A stretch of DNA of 64,000 nucleotides from an uncultured Oscillospiraceae bacterium (GCA_949878425.1 CATLAL010000002.1:97186-161185), one strand, 5' to 3'; counted from the first letter of the stretch, positions 43,082-53,247 are shown. Numbers and translations are program-made. The notes: generated from the letters alone by a model not told the origin.

Positions 43082-43879
43082 ATGGATACAACGTTTCAGG
43101 ACCGGCTCAGCCAGTTCCGCCGGGAAAAGGGCATCAGTCAGGAGGAGCTGGGCGCGGAGCTGGGCGTCACCCGCCAGGCGGTGCAGAAGTGGGAGTCCGG
43201 CGCCTCCAGACCGGACATGGACAACCTGACCGCCCTCTCCCGCTTTTTTAACGTGAGCCTGGACTACCTCATCACCGGCCAGGACCCGGCCCCCGCCCCC
43301 GCTCAGCCGGGTCAGACCATCATCAACAACTACTACCGCCACCGCTGGGAGTACGAGTACAAGAGCAACCGGACCCTGTGGGGCCTGCCCCTGGTCCACA
43401 TCCACCTGTGCGAGCGGGGCTTTGCCACGGCTAAGGGCGTCGTCGCCATCGGCAACGTGGCCGTGGGGCTGGTGTCTATAGGGATTTTCTCCGCCGGACT
43501 CCTCAGTCTGGGGTCTATCTCCCTGGGGCTGCTGCTGGCCGTCGGGTGCCTGGCGGCGGGGGGCCTGGCCGTGGGGGGAGCTGCCGTCGGCGTGGTGGCT
43601 CTGGGGGGCTTCGCCTACGGCTGGCTGGCCCTGGGCGGCATCGCCGGAGGGACCTACGCCGCCGGCGGGGTGGTCTCCGCCTCCCGGATCGCCATCGGCG
43701 GCGTGGCTCAGGCGCCCCTGGCCATCGGCGCGGCCGCGGAGGGCGCCAGAACCATTCTCCTCCCCACCGACCAGAGCATTTCGCCGGAGACCCGGGCGGC
43801 CGTCCGGGAGGCCGTCGCCGCCGCCCTGGACGGCCGCCACCCCTGGCTGCTGGAGCTTTTCAGCCGGCTGATTGCTTGA
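43082..43879 (+). CDS. XRE-family regulator with glycine-pentad hydrophobic C-terminal domain
   Basis: 265 residues behind ATAAGGAGGACAG. The HTH (residues 6-62: KGISQEELGAELGVTRQAVQ, then KWESGASRPDMDNL) is typical XRE. After a Pro/Ala linker the C-terminus is a long hydrophobic stretch (about 115-230) in which glycine recurs every five residues (AIGNVAVGLVSIGIFSAG, LLSLGSISLG), later less regular. It could be a membrane region or a pentad-repeat solenoid. The product would be a membrane-associated or self-assembling DNA-binding protein. The gene is alone; its target is unknown. Confidence 0.82.
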   Translation: MDTTFQDRLSQFRREKGISQEELGAELGVTRQAVQKWESGASRPDMDNLTALSRFFNVSLDYLITGQDPAPAPAQPGQTIINNYYRHRWEYEYKSNRTLWGLPLVHIHLCERGFATAKGVVAIGNVAVGLVSIGIFSAGLLSLGSISLGLLLAVGCLAAGGLAVGGAAVGVVALGGFAYGWLALGGIAGGTYAAGGVVSASRIAIGGVAQAPLAIGAAAEGARTILLPTDQSISPETRAAVREAVAAALDGRHPWLLELFSRLIA

Positions 43880-43915
43880 GGCAACAATCCACCCCTCGGA
43901 GGGCGCCTATCTGCA

Positions 43916-43970
43916 CGACAGCCCCGGGGGTGAAATCCCCGGGGCTGTCGGGTAGATAGGCACTCGCGGC
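43916..43970 (+). terminator. Terminator after the XRE gene, with R4 motif copy iii
   Basis: CGACAGCCCCGGGG (43916-43929), loop GTGAAAT, CCCCGGGGCTGTCG (43937-43950): perfect 14-bp stem. The R4 motif TAGATAGGCACTCGCGGC follows directly at 43953-43970, and GCGCCTATCT at 43903 is its partial inverse. Confidence 0.7.
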
Positions 43971-44070
43971 ATACCGAAAGAATCCATATTCTATGGGAGA
44001 AAAAGGCTTCTCTGCCGGCAAAAAGTATGGTATACTGGGGAAAAATACGGAGACCGGCGGAGAATAAAAC

Positions 44071-46701
44071 ATGAAGAAACTAGTGATCGGCATACTGGCC
44101 CACGTGGACGCGGGCAAGACCACCCTCTCGGAGGCCATGCTCTACACCACGGGCAGCATCCGCACCCTGGGCCGGGTGGACCACCGGGACGCCTTCCTGG
44201 ACACAGAGTCCCTGGAGCGGGAGCGGGGCATCACCATCTTCTCCAAGCAGGCGGTGTTCCCCCTGGGGGAGCTGGAGGCGACGCTGCTGGACACCCCGGG
44301 CCACGTGGATTTCTCCGCGGAGATGGAGCGGACACTGCGGGTGCTGGACTGCGCCGTGCTGGTGATCAGCGGAACCGACGGCGTCCAGGCCCACACCCTG
44401 ACCCTCTGGCGGCTGCTGGAGCGGCACGGGGTGCCCACCTTCCTCTTTATCAACAAGATGGATCTGGCGGGGACGGACCGGGCGTCCCTCCTCGCCGCCC
44501 TGCGAGGCCGCCTCAGTGACGGCTGCATCGACTTTGGCGGCCCCCGGGAGGTCCTGGACGAGGAGGCCGCCACCGCCAGCGAGGCGGCCCTGGGGGAGTA
44601 CCTGGAGACCGGGGCCCTCTCCGACGGGACCCTGCGGGAGCTGACCGCCTCCCGGGCCGTGTTCCCCTGCTGGTTCGGCTCCGCCCTGAAGCTGGAGGGG
44701 GTGGAGGACTTCCTCCGGGGCCTGGAGCGCTACAGCCCCCGGCCGGTATATCCCTCGGACTTCGGGGCCAGGGTCTTTAAGATCGGGCGGGACGGCCAGG
44801 GGGCCCGGCTGACCTATCTGAAGCTCACCGGCGGCACACTGCGGGTCAAGGACCTCGTGGCCGGCCGGGACGAGAGGGGCGAACCTTGGGAGGAGAAGGT
44901 AGAGCAGATCCGCGTCTACTCCGGCGCAAAGTTCCGGACCGCAGACGCGGCGGAGGCGGGGACGGTCTGCGCCGTCACCGGGCTCACCCGCACCTCTCCC
45001 GGCCAGGGGCTGGGCGGGGAGCAGAGCGCCCCGCCGCCGGCCCTGGAGCCGGCCATGAGCTACCGCCTGCTGCTGCCCAACGGGGAGGATCCCCACCTGG
45101 CGCTGGAGAAACTCCGCGCCCTGGCGGAGGAGGACCCCCAGCTCCACATCCTCTGGAACGAGCGGGCCCAGGAGATCCGCCTCCAGCTCATGGGCCAGGT
45201 CCAGCTGGAGGTGCTCCGGGAGCTGATTGCCCGGCGCTTCTCCCTCACCGTGGCCTTCGGGGAGGGGAGCATCGCCTACCGGGAGACCATCGCGGCCCCG
45301 GCGGAGGGGGTGGGCCACTACGAGCCCCTGCGCCACTACGCGGAGGTCCACCTGCTGCTGGAGCCGGGGGAGCCGGGCAGCGGCCTGCGCTTCGCCTCCG
45401 CCTGCGGCGAGGACAGCCTGGCCCGCCCCTGGCAGCGGCTTATCCTCACCCACCTGGCGGAGAAGCGGCACCTGGGGGTCCTCACCGGTTCCCCCATTAC
45501 GGACATGAAAATTACCCTCACCGCCGGCCGGGCCCACGTGAAGCACACCGAGGGGGGCGACTTCCGCCAGGCCACCTACCGGGCAGTCCGCCAGGGGCTC
45601 ATGGGGGCCCAGAGCGTGCTGCTGGAGCCCTGGTACAGCTTCCGGCTGGAGGTCCCCCCGGAGAATCTGGGCCGGGCCATGAGCGATATCCAGCAGATGG
45701 GCGGGCGCTTCGACCCGCCGGAGGCCCTGGAGGACGCCGCCGTGCTGACGGGCAGCGCCCCGGTGTCGGAGCTGGGCGCCTACGGCCAGACAGTGACCGC
45801 CTATACCCGGGGCCGGGGCCGGCTCAGCTGCACCCTCCGGGGCTGCGAGCCCTGCCACAATGCGGAAGAGGTGATTGCCGCCATGGGCTACGACCCGGAG
45901 GGGGATTTGGACAACTCCCCGGACTCCGTCTTCTGCTCCCACGGGGCGGGGACCGTCGTCAAGTGGGACCAGGCGCCCGCCTGGGCCCACGTCTCCAGCG
46001 GCCTGGCCGCCCTCCGGGCGGAGGAGCCCCGGTCCGGCCGGGAAGCGGCCCCGTATCCCCGCTCCCAGGCGGAGGAAGCGCAGCTCCAGGCCATCTTCGA
46101 GCGGACCTACGGCCAGGTGAAGCGCCGGGGTCCGGATCCGGGCGAGGCCTTCCGGAGCGCGCCCAGGGGGGCGGCGGGGCCCCCGGTCAAGCGGACCGTG
46201 CCCCCCAGGGCAACGGGGCCGGAGTACCTGCTGGTGGACGGCTACAACATCATTTTCGCCTGGGACGAGCTGAAAAAGGCGGCCCAGGACAGCCTGGAGG
46301 CGGCCAGGCACCTGCTGATGGACCTGCTGTGCAACTACCAGGGGTTTCAGAAGAACGTGGTGATCCTGGTGTTCGACGCCTACAAGGTCAAGGGCAATCC
46401 CGGGTCCGTGGAGCACTACCGCAACATCCACGTGGTCTACACCAGAGAGGCGGAGACGGCGGACGCCTACATTGAGCGGGCAACCTACGAGATCGCCAGG
46501 GACCACCGGGTCCGGGTGGCCACCTCGGACAACTTAGAGCAGCTCATCATCCTGGGCCACGGGGCGGTGCGGGTGTCCGCCAGGGAGTTTCTGGAGGAGG
46601 TGGAGGCGGCGGAGGGGCGCATCTCGGACCTCATCAGCCGCAACAACCTGGGCGGCCGCTCCTTCCGCCAGCTGCGCCACCAGATCAAGCCGCCCCGGTA
46701 G
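44071..46701 (+). CDS. TetM/EF-G-like translational GTPase fused to a YacP/Rae1-type NYN nuclease domain
   Basis: 876 residues. Residues 1-640 are an EF-G-family GTPase of the ribosome-protection branch: G1 AHVDAGKTT (10-18), the switch region ERERGIT, G3 DTPGH (74-78) and G4 NKMD (128-131). Domains II, III, IV and V follow with MSYRLLLPNGEDPHLALEKL and the C-terminal EF-G fold. A basic Pro/Arg-rich linker (about 665-715) leads to a 160-residue C-terminal domain starting YLLVDGYNIIFAW, with acidic residues D723, the VILVFDAYKVKG strand, EAETADAYIERATYEIA and VATSDNLEQLIIL. That is the full pattern of the NYN/PIN-like YacP family, whose Bacillus member Rae1 cuts mRNA in the ribosomal A site. 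The fusion suggests a factor that brings a nuclease to the A site. It is not a classical tetracycline-resistance gene. The start is ATG 44071, preceded by a CGGCGGAGAA site. Confidence 0.88.
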   Translation: MKKLVIGILAHVDAGKTTLSEAMLYTTGSIRTLGRVDHRDAFLDTESLERERGITIFSKQAVFPLGELEATLLDTPGHVDFSAEMERTLRVLDCAVLVISGTDGVQAHTLTLWRLLERHGVPTFLFINKMDLAGTDRASLLAALRGRLSDGCIDFGGPREVLDEEAATASEAALGEYLETGALSDGTLRELTASRAVFPCWFGSALKLEGVEDFLRGLERYSPRPVYPSDFGARVFKIGRDGQGARLTYLKLTGGTLRVKDLVAGRDERGEPWEEKVEQIRVYSGAKFRTADAAEAGTVCAVTGLTRTSPGQGLGGEQSAPPPALEPAMSYRLLLPNGEDPHLALEKLRALAEEDPQLHILWNERAQEIRLQLMGQVQLEVLRELIARRFSLTVAFGEGSIAYRETIAAPAEGVGHYEPLRHYAEVHLLLEPGEPGSGLRFASACGEDSLARPWQRLILTHLAEKRHLGVLTGSPITDMKITLTAGRAHVKHTEGGDFRQATYRAVRQGLMGAQSVLLEPWYSFRLEVPPENLGRAMSDIQQMGGRFDPPEALEDAAVLTGSAPVSELGAYGQTVTAYTRGRGRLSCTLRGCEPCHNAEEVIAAMGYDPEGDLDNSPDSVFCSHGAGTVVKWDQAPAWAHVSSGLAALRAEEPRSGREAAPYPRSQAEEAQLQAIFERTYGQVKRRGPDPGEAFRSAPRGAAGPPVKRTVPPRATGPEYLLVDGYNIIFAWDELKKAAQDSLEAARHLLMDLLCNYQGFQKNVVILVFDAYKVKGNPGSVEHYRNIHVVYTREAETADAYIERATYEIARDHRVRVATSDNLEQLIILGHGAVRVSAREFLEEVEAAEGRISDLISRNNLGGRSFRQLRHQIKPPR

Positions 46702-47881
46702 GCCCGCCGCTCCCCGGCCCCGCCGCGCCAGAGGCTCCCTCAGCCGCTGGCGCCTCGTATCCCAGCATAAGGCTTAAAACAATTTTCAGCCCAACGGGCA
46801 GGCTGTCAAGGGCGATCCACTCCTGCCGCGTATGGGCCAGCGCGCCCTGGACGGTCCCAATCGTGTTGGCCGGAACGCCCAGGGACAGCGGAATGTTGCT
46901 GTCCGTGGAGTTGGGGGTAAAGTCCGGCTCGAGGCCGGTAAAGGTCCGGATGATCTCCGCGCTCTCCGCCGTCATGTCCCGCAGGGCCTGGGGGTCCACC
47001 GGGCCGCTGCCCGGACGGACGCCCAGCAGCTCCACCGTCCACTGGCCGCCCAGCTTCTCCCGGTTCGCCACCGCCCGGCGGAACAGCCTCTCCATCTCCT
47101 CAAGGCAGCTCTGGTCCGTGGAGCGGAACTCATACAGGATCATGGCCTCCTCCGCGATGGAGTTTACCGTGGTTCCGCCCTCAATGCGCCCCACGTTAAA
47201 GGTGGTCCGGGTTGGCGGCTGGATCCGGCACAGCTCGTCCACAAGGCCGCACAGCAGGTGGATGGCGCTGGGCCGGCCAAAGTCGCCGTAGGCGTGGCCG
47301 CCGGGGGTCCGGCAGGCGACGCGGTACCGGCAGGAGCCCACCGCCGTATTGCAGCAGAGGGGCAGATAGATGTCAAAGGAGTAAAAGGCCCGGATGCGCC
47401 CGCCGTAGGCGGCAAACAGGGCCCTCGTCCCGTCCAGGTTCCCCAGGCCCTCCTCGCAGGCGTTGGCCACCACCAGCACGCCGCAGCGCAGCTCCACCTG
47501 GTTTTGAATCAGATAGTTTGCCGCCATGAGGAGATTGACCAGATTGGCGGTGTCGTCCCCGATGCCGGGGGCGTACAGCCTGCCGTCCTCCTCCCGCAGG
47601 GGGAGGGGCTCCGTATCGGGAAAAACAATGTCCGTGTGGGCGGCGAACACCACCAGATCCCGGCTCTCCGGGGGACCGAGGCGGCAGATCACGTTTTTCG
47701 CCCGGTCGATGGCGACATCCTTCGCCCCATGGGCCAGCAGCCAGTCCCGGCAGAAGGACGCGCGGGCGTCCTCCCGCCGGGTGGGCGCGGGGATTGCGCC
47801 CAGCGTGCGCAGAAGCTCCTCCTGCTCCCGGCGGCAGTGGGCGGCGTAGGCCTCCGCCCGCCTTTGGATCGTCTGATTCAT
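46685..47881 (-). CDS. M20-family metallopeptidase
   Basis: 398 residues from ATG 47881 behind ATAAGGAGGATAGG. Zinc-binding motifs of the M20/M25/M40 family are visible: AAHTDIVF (about 79-86), GIGDDTANLVN (about 106-116, bridging Asp), CEEGLGNLDG (about 147, catalytic Glu-Glu pair) and the dimerisation domain with GGHAYGDFGRPSA. Sequence similarity to peptidase T/dipeptidase-type enzymes is moderate; substrate not assignable. The last 17 bases overlap the 3' end of the convergent GTPase-NYN gene. The extreme C-terminus (GASGAAGPGSGGPTGAA) is low complexity, probably because the stop lies inside the neighbour's coding end. Confidence 0.88.
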   Translation of the reverse strand: MNQTIQRRAEAYAAHCRREQEELLRTLGAIPAPTRREDARASFCRDWLLAHGAKDVAIDRAKNVICRLGPPESRDLVVFAAHTDIVFPDTEPLPLREEDGRLYAPGIGDDTANLVNLLMAANYLIQNQVELRCGVLVVANACEEGLGNLDGTRALFAAYGGRIRAFYSFDIYLPLCCNTAVGSCRYRVACRTPGGHAYGDFGRPSAIHLLCGLVDELCRIQPPTRTTFNVGRIEGGTTVNSIAEEAMILYEFRSTDQSCLEEMERLFRRAVANREKLGGQWTVELLGVRPGSGPVDPQALRDMTAESAEIIRTFTGLEPDFTPNSTDSNIPLSLGVPANTIGTVQGALAHTRQEWIALDSLPVGLKIVLSLMLGYEAPAAEGASGAAGPGSGGPTGAA

Positions 47882-47954
47882 GTTCCTATCCTCCTTATGT
47901 CGCTCATACGGGCGCGCCGTCCCGCGGGGGGATTCCCCCCCGCGGGACAGCCGC

Positions 47955-48070
47955 CTAGTAAACGCGGTTGAAAACAAGTACATGTTGGGCTCCGTCCCGT
48001 GGGCCGCGCTCTGCGCGGCTTAGGCTGGGGCGGCCCTAAACTTTACCGCTTTTCAACTGTGGTCACTGTC
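47955..48070. repeat. R2 repeat, copy d
   Basis: Left CTAGTAAACGCGGTTGAAAA-CAAGTACATG. Right CTTTACCGCTTTTCAACTGT-GGTCACTGTC. The centre is TCCGTCCCGTGGGCCGCGCT followed by GCGCGGCTTAGGCTGGGG, identical to copy a. Confidence 0.8.
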
Positions 48071-48085
48071 TTTACAGAGACCGGA

Positions 48086-49567
<1,482 letters not shown>

Positions 49568-49571
49568 TTAA

Positions 49572-50954
49572 TTACTGCTCTTTTTTGGTGAGGGCAAAGG
49601 AAATGGCGAAGGAGGAGACCCAGGCAATGGCCATGACGGGCAGCAGGAGCAGGAGGTTGTTTCCGTCATCCATGTAGGTGGCGATGCTGGTGATGCCGGG
49701 CATGGAGAACGCGTAGGTGACAACGCCCAGCAGCATGGCGCACGCGCCGGCAATCGCGCCGCCGAGCATGGCAGCGGCCAGGGGCTTTTTCTCCGGCAGG
49801 GCAAAGCCGTAGAGCGCGGGCTCCGTGATGCCCAGGATGCAGACCAGGCCCGTGGAGACGGCGGCGGACTTCTGCTCGCCCCGCTTCATCTTGAGGGCAT
49901 AGCCCAGCACCGCGCCGGAGACGGCCAGGTTGGAGTAGAAGAAGTTGGGGAGCATGTAGTCGTACCCCAGGGTGTTCAGATTCTGGAGCTCAATGGCCGA
50001 CCAGCCCTTGATGCCGAAGATAACGGTCAGGGGGATGATCCCGCAGAAGAGGGCGCCTGCGAAGGGGCCGGTATGGGTGAACAGCCAGGCAAAGGCGCCG
50101 GTCATCACCTTGGCGAACATATTGCCCAGAGGGGCCAGGAAGGCCAGGAACAGGGGCGCGGAGATCAAAAAGGACAGCGCGCCGGAGAAAACGATGCGCA
50201 GATTCTTCGGCATGCGCCTGTCGATGAAATGGAAAACCACCGAGAAGAGCCACACCGACAGGATCACGGGGAACAGGGCGCTTTTATAGTTGTAGGCCGG
50301 AATGTCAAAGAACAGGAAGCGGTAGGCGCTGACCCCCTCCGCGGGGGACATAAAGGTGGAGTACATCAGGATCCCGGCGGTCATAATGCCAAAGACCTCT
50401 TTGACCTGGAACCGCTTGGCGGCGGCGAAGCCCACCAGGAAGGGCATAAAGTAGAAGGGCGCGTCCCCCACGGCGTTCAGGACCGTGATGACATCAGAGC
50501 CGGAGGGTACGCCAAAGGCCGTGATCAGGGATACGATCCCCTTAATCATACCACCGGCGACGATGGCATACAAGTAGGGAGTGACGCAGGAGGCCAAGGT
50601 ATTCAGGGCGCGGATCAGCAGGTTCGGCTTCTTCTCCTCCGCGCCGTCGGTCTTGGCGTCCGGGGCCGCCGCCACCTCGCCGCCCGCCGCCGCGCCGGAG
50701 ATGGCCAGAAAATCCGCGTAGACCTCGGGCACCGTTGTGCCGATGACGCATTGGAGCTGGCCGCTAGACTCCACCACCTTCAAAATGCCGCTGACCCTTT
50801 GCAGCTTGTCCATATCCACCAGGTCCCGGTTGACTGGGACAATCCGCAGACGTGTGATGCAGTGGAACACGTTTTTGACGTTCCCGCTGCCGCCGACGGC
50901 CTCCAGGATCTCCGCGCACAGCGCGCCGTACTCATACTTGGATGTGGTTTCCAT
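49572..50954 (-). CDS. PTS beta-glucoside-type permease, EIIBC
   Basis: 460 residues. The EIIB domain (1-85) carries the phosphorylated C32 in FHCITRLRIVP. The EIIC domain (about 105-455) has about ten membrane helices with LNTLASCVTPYLYAIVAGGM and GITEPALYGFALPEKKPL as family signatures. BglF-like proteins usually also have an EIIA domain of about 160 residues at the C-terminus; here it is missing, so EIIA must come from elsewhere, for instance the separate EIIA at 59080. It is the first gene of a two-gene operon with the phospho-beta-glucosidase, opposite to an AraC regulator. Confidence 0.94.
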   Translation of the reverse strand: METTSKYEYGALCAEILEAVGGSGNVKNVFHCITRLRIVPVNRDLVDMDKLQRVSGILKVVESSGQLQCVIGTTVPEVYADFLAISGAAAGGEVAAAPDAKTDGAEEKKPNLLIRALNTLASCVTPYLYAIVAGGMIKGIVSLITAFGVPSGSDVITVLNAVGDAPFYFMPFLVGFAAAKRFQVKEVFGIMTAGILMYSTFMSPAEGVSAYRFLFFDIPAYNYKSALFPVILSVWLFSVVFHFIDRRMPKNLRIVFSGALSFLISAPLFLAFLAPLGNMFAKVMTGAFAWLFTHTGPFAGALFCGIIPLTVIFGIKGWSAIELQNLNTLGYDYMLPNFFYSNLAVSGAVLGYALKMKRGEQKSAAVSTGLVCILGITEPALYGFALPEKKPLAAAMLGGAIAGACAMLLGVVTYAFSMPGITSIATYMDDGNNLLLLLPVMAIAWVSSFAISFALTKKEQ

Positions 50955-51214
50955 CAGTTACGTTCCTCTCTTCCGTTTCCGCCGTCCGTTGCGGGGACGG
51001 CGCTTTCTTTTTTTCCTCCAAAGGGCAAAGACGGGGGATAACTAAAATTCTCTCTCCTTTCCAAAATACTACAGGTATTCCTCGGAAAAACGGGGCTTTT
51101 GCTTATCTGCCTTCCATCTTATTCCATGGGGGGCATTTTTTCAATTTCCGGAGAGAAGGTATTTACTTACGAAACTTAATGTTCTATACTATGGAGGAAA
51201 GGGGGCGGATCCCG

Positions 51215-52213
51215 ATGACGGCCTCAGAGCTGGACGAGTTTCTGTTCCGCTATACAACGTCCGAGCTGCGCCACCTCCAGGAGGAGCGGCCCACGCTGTC
51301 CCGGCGATACCGGTTCATTCCCACGGTGGAGTACGCGGGGCGGGAGATATATCTGTTCCACTTCACCTCCCTGATGGAGGACCGCCACGTCTGCGTCAAC
51401 AAGGAGTCCCGCTTTACCTACATCCCCGAGCACATTCACACGGTGATTGAGCTGGTGTACGTCTACGCGGGGGAGTGCACGCAGGTGATCGACGGCAGGC
51501 GCCTTACCATGGGACAGGGCGACATCTGCCTGCTGGATACCAACGTGCCCCACAGCGTGGAGTACCTGGACCGGGGCGACATCGTCATCACGATTGAGAT
51601 GCAGCGGGAGTACCTGACCCAGGGATTTTTGCAGAGACTGGGAAACAACGGCATCATCAACGGCTTTTTGATCAACGCGCTGTCGCTGAACGCGGTCCAC
51701 GACCAGTATCTCCTCTTCAGGAAGCAGGAGGAGAACCCCATCCATTCCATTGTACAGAGCCTGCTGTGCGAGTACTACGCGCCGCAGATATGCAGCGATA
51801 AGATGGTGGACGCATATATGGTTCTGCTGTTTTGCGAAATTCTGCGGCAGTACCGCAGCCAGGCCTTCTCCAGCCTCCCCAACGTGCGGTGGAAAATCGT
51901 CGATATCCTGGAATATATCGAAAATAACTATCTGACCGCAACCTTGCAGACCACGGCCAGGCACTTCGGGTTTCACCCCAACTATCTGAGCGCCTGCATC
52001 AAACGGGAGACCGGGCGGACCTTCAAGGAGCTGCTGATCCTGCAGCGGATGTACCAGGCCAGCTTTTACCTGACAAACACCGCCATGCCGGTCTATGAGA
52101 TTGCCGCCAAGGTGGGCTACGACAACCTGGGGTTCTTTTACAAAAAATTCGAGGAGATCTACAAGGTAAAGCCCGCGGCCTACCGCGCCGGATGGTCCGA
52201 GAGGCGGGGATAG
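51215..52213 (+). CDS. AraC-family regulator of the beta-glucoside operon
   Basis: 332 residues from ATG 51215 behind AAAGGGGGCGG; in-frame ATGs at 51179 and 51191 are possible alternatives. An N-terminal cupin-like sugar-sensing domain (IPEHIHTVIELVYVYAGECT, about 70-90) is followed by a linker and the C-terminal double HTH (about 225-330, with LQTTARHFGFHPNYLSACIK and YEIAAKVGYDNLGFFYKKFE). Divergent orientation to the PTS/GH1 operon with a 260-base shared control region makes it the likely regulator. No BglG-type antiterminator or RAT site is visible. Confidence 0.9.
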   Translation: MTASELDEFLFRYTTSELRHLQEERPTLSRRYRFIPTVEYAGREIYLFHFTSLMEDRHVCVNKESRFTYIPEHIHTVIELVYVYAGECTQVIDGRRLTMGQGDICLLDTNVPHSVEYLDRGDIVITIEMQREYLTQGFLQRLGNNGIINGFLINALSLNAVHDQYLLFRKQEENPIHSIVQSLLCEYYAPQICSDKMVDAYMVLLFCEILRQYRSQAFSSLPNVRWKIVDILEYIENNYLTATLQTTARHFGFHPNYLSACIKRETGRTFKELLILQRMYQASFYLTNTAMPVYEIAAKVGYDNLGFFYKKFEEIYKVKPAAYRAGWSERRG

Positions 52214-52277
52214 GCGGTTAGACGGCGCTGAAACGGGCGGATTCGCAAAATCCTGCCGGATTTTTGCCCGGCTGGCC

Positions 52278-52306
52278 TTGACAAGCAGGAAGAAAGCGGT
52301 TATAAT
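52278..52306 (+). promoter_or_regulatory. Consensus sigma-A promoter of rpsU
   Basis: TTGACA (52278-52283), exactly 17 bases, TATAAT (52301-52306): a perfect match in both boxes. Confidence 0.9.
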
Positions 52307-52381
52307 AAGCTCCGTTAAGCCTAAGATGGCCCGAAAGAGTATCCTGGATTGAACCGGATATATCGGAGGGAGGGAAATAGA

Positions 52382-52567
52382 TTGTCAGAAGTTCATGTGA
52401 AGGAGAATGAGTCTCTGGACAGCGCGCTCAAGCGTTTTAAGCGCAGCTGTGCGAAGGCCGGCGTTTTGGCCGAGGTTCGCCGCAGAGAGCATTACGAGAG
52501 CCCCAGCGTCAAGCGCCGGAAGAAGTCTGAGGCCGCCCGCAAGAACCGCAACAAGCGGTACTACTAA
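52382..52567 (+). CDS. rpsU: 30S ribosomal protein S21
   Basis: 61 residues from TTG 52382, placed behind ATCGGAGGGAGGG; an upstream in-frame ATG at 52349 would add 11 residues foreign to S21. The product [20 protein letters not shown] then a basic C-terminus [18 protein letters not shown] is typical S21, which binds the 3' domain of 16S rRNA near the anti-Shine-Dalgarno. Strong promoter and terminator make it monocistronic. Confidence 0.96.
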   Translation: MSEVHVKENESLDSALKRFKRSCAKAGVLAEVRRREHYESPSVKRRKKSEAARKNRNKRYY

Positions 52568-52586
52568 GCGCCATGCGTTATAAATG

Positions 52587-52622
52587 GTACCTGGATGCAC
52601 GTCCAGGTACTGTTTGTTTTTT
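52587..52622 (+). terminator. Terminator after rpsU
   Basis: GTACCTGGA, TGCACG loop, TCCAGGTAC, then TGTTTGTTTTTT. Confidence 0.9.
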
Positions 52623-52753
52623 CGTCCCGCCGCGGGGGCGCGCCGGCGGCAGGGGGAAGAGCTGTACAAAACGGTCAGCGCGCCGGAGGGCTGAGGGCCG
52701 GCCCGCGGGATTCCCCGGAATATTACATCTCTGTAACATTCGCGGGGTTTCTC

Positions 52754-52782
52754 TTTACAGATTGGCGAAAATTGAGTATACT
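52754..52782 (+). promoter_or_regulatory. Promoter of ireB
   Basis: TTTACA (52754-52759), 17 bases, TATACT (52777-52782), 33 bases before the GTG start. Confidence 0.7.
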
Positions 52783-52814
52783 GAAAAGGAAGTTATCAGA
52801 GGGGTGGTGCAGAA

Positions 52815-53060
52815 GTGGACGATTTCACCCGCAAATTCGACGTGACGGCCGATCAGGATGAGGAGATCCATCGCATCATGCTGACGGTGTACCGGGCCTT
52901 GGAGGAGAAGGGTTACAATCCCATCAACCAGATTGTGGGCTATATCCTCTCCGAGGACCCGACCTATATCACCAACCACAATCAGGCCCGCACCTTGATC
53001 CGCAAGGTGGACCGTGATGAGCTCCTGCAAATCTTGGTCAGGGACTACCTGACCAAGTAG
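52815..53060 (+). CDS. ireB: IreB family regulatory phosphoprotein
   Basis: 81 residues from GTG 52815 behind CAGAGGGGTGG. The former UPF0297 family: [20 protein letters not shown] contains the N-terminal threonines that the PASTA kinase IreK/PrkC phosphorylates in Enterococcus, and [20 protein letters not shown] is the conserved core. It usually precedes ruvX and a DUF1292 gene; neither follows here. Confidence 0.94.
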   Translation: MDDFTRKFDVTADQDEEIHRIMLTVYRALEEKGYNPINQIVGYILSEDPTYITNHNQARTLIRKVDRDELLQILVRDYLTK

Positions 53061-53084
53061 CGGGGGCGCGATGCCGCCCCGTCC

Positions 53085-53140
53085 AGAAACGGCGGAAGCA
53101 TTCCCCGGACAGCCGTCCGGGGAATGCTTCCGCCGTTTCT
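53085..53140. repeat. Perfect 26-bp inverted repeat between ireB and a convergent small gene
   Basis: Left arm 53085-53110 begins AGAAACGGCGGAAGCATTCC. The right arm 53115-53140 is its exact complement; loop AGCC. Position between convergent genes suggests a bidirectional terminator, but there is no U-tract and the stem is unusually long and perfect. Confidence 0.75.
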
Positions 53141-53151
53141 GCTCCGCTCCG

Positions 53152-53247
53152 TCACATCAGCATGGGCAGGATCATACCGGCCAGCATGGCCAGCACCAGA
53201 AGGCCGATGATGGCTCTGGATATGAGTTTGACCCATTTAGGGTTCAT
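53152..53247 (-). CDS. 31-residue single-helix membrane protein coupled to DUF951 gene
   Basis: MNPKWVKLISRAIIGLLVLA then an Ala/Gly/Met tail: a basic N-terminus and one hydrophobic helix. Its ATG overlaps the TGA of the DUF951 gene (ATGA, 53244-53247), and GAGGAGGAGAGGC lies seven bases upstream, so it should be well translated. Probably a membrane-inserted small protein; function unknown. The first residues WVKLISRAI form an amphipathic start. Confidence 0.7.
   Translation of the reverse strand: MNPKWVKLISRAIIGLLVLAMLAGMILPMLM

Noticed and set aside
44080..46506. 808-codon open frame opposite the GTPase-NYN gene
   Set aside because: Antisense shadow; no family resemblance.
44071..46701. 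Tetracycline-resistance gene tet(M)-like call
   Set aside because: The GTPase part belongs to the same superfamily, but the C-terminal NYN domain and the overall divergence argue against a classical resistance determinant.
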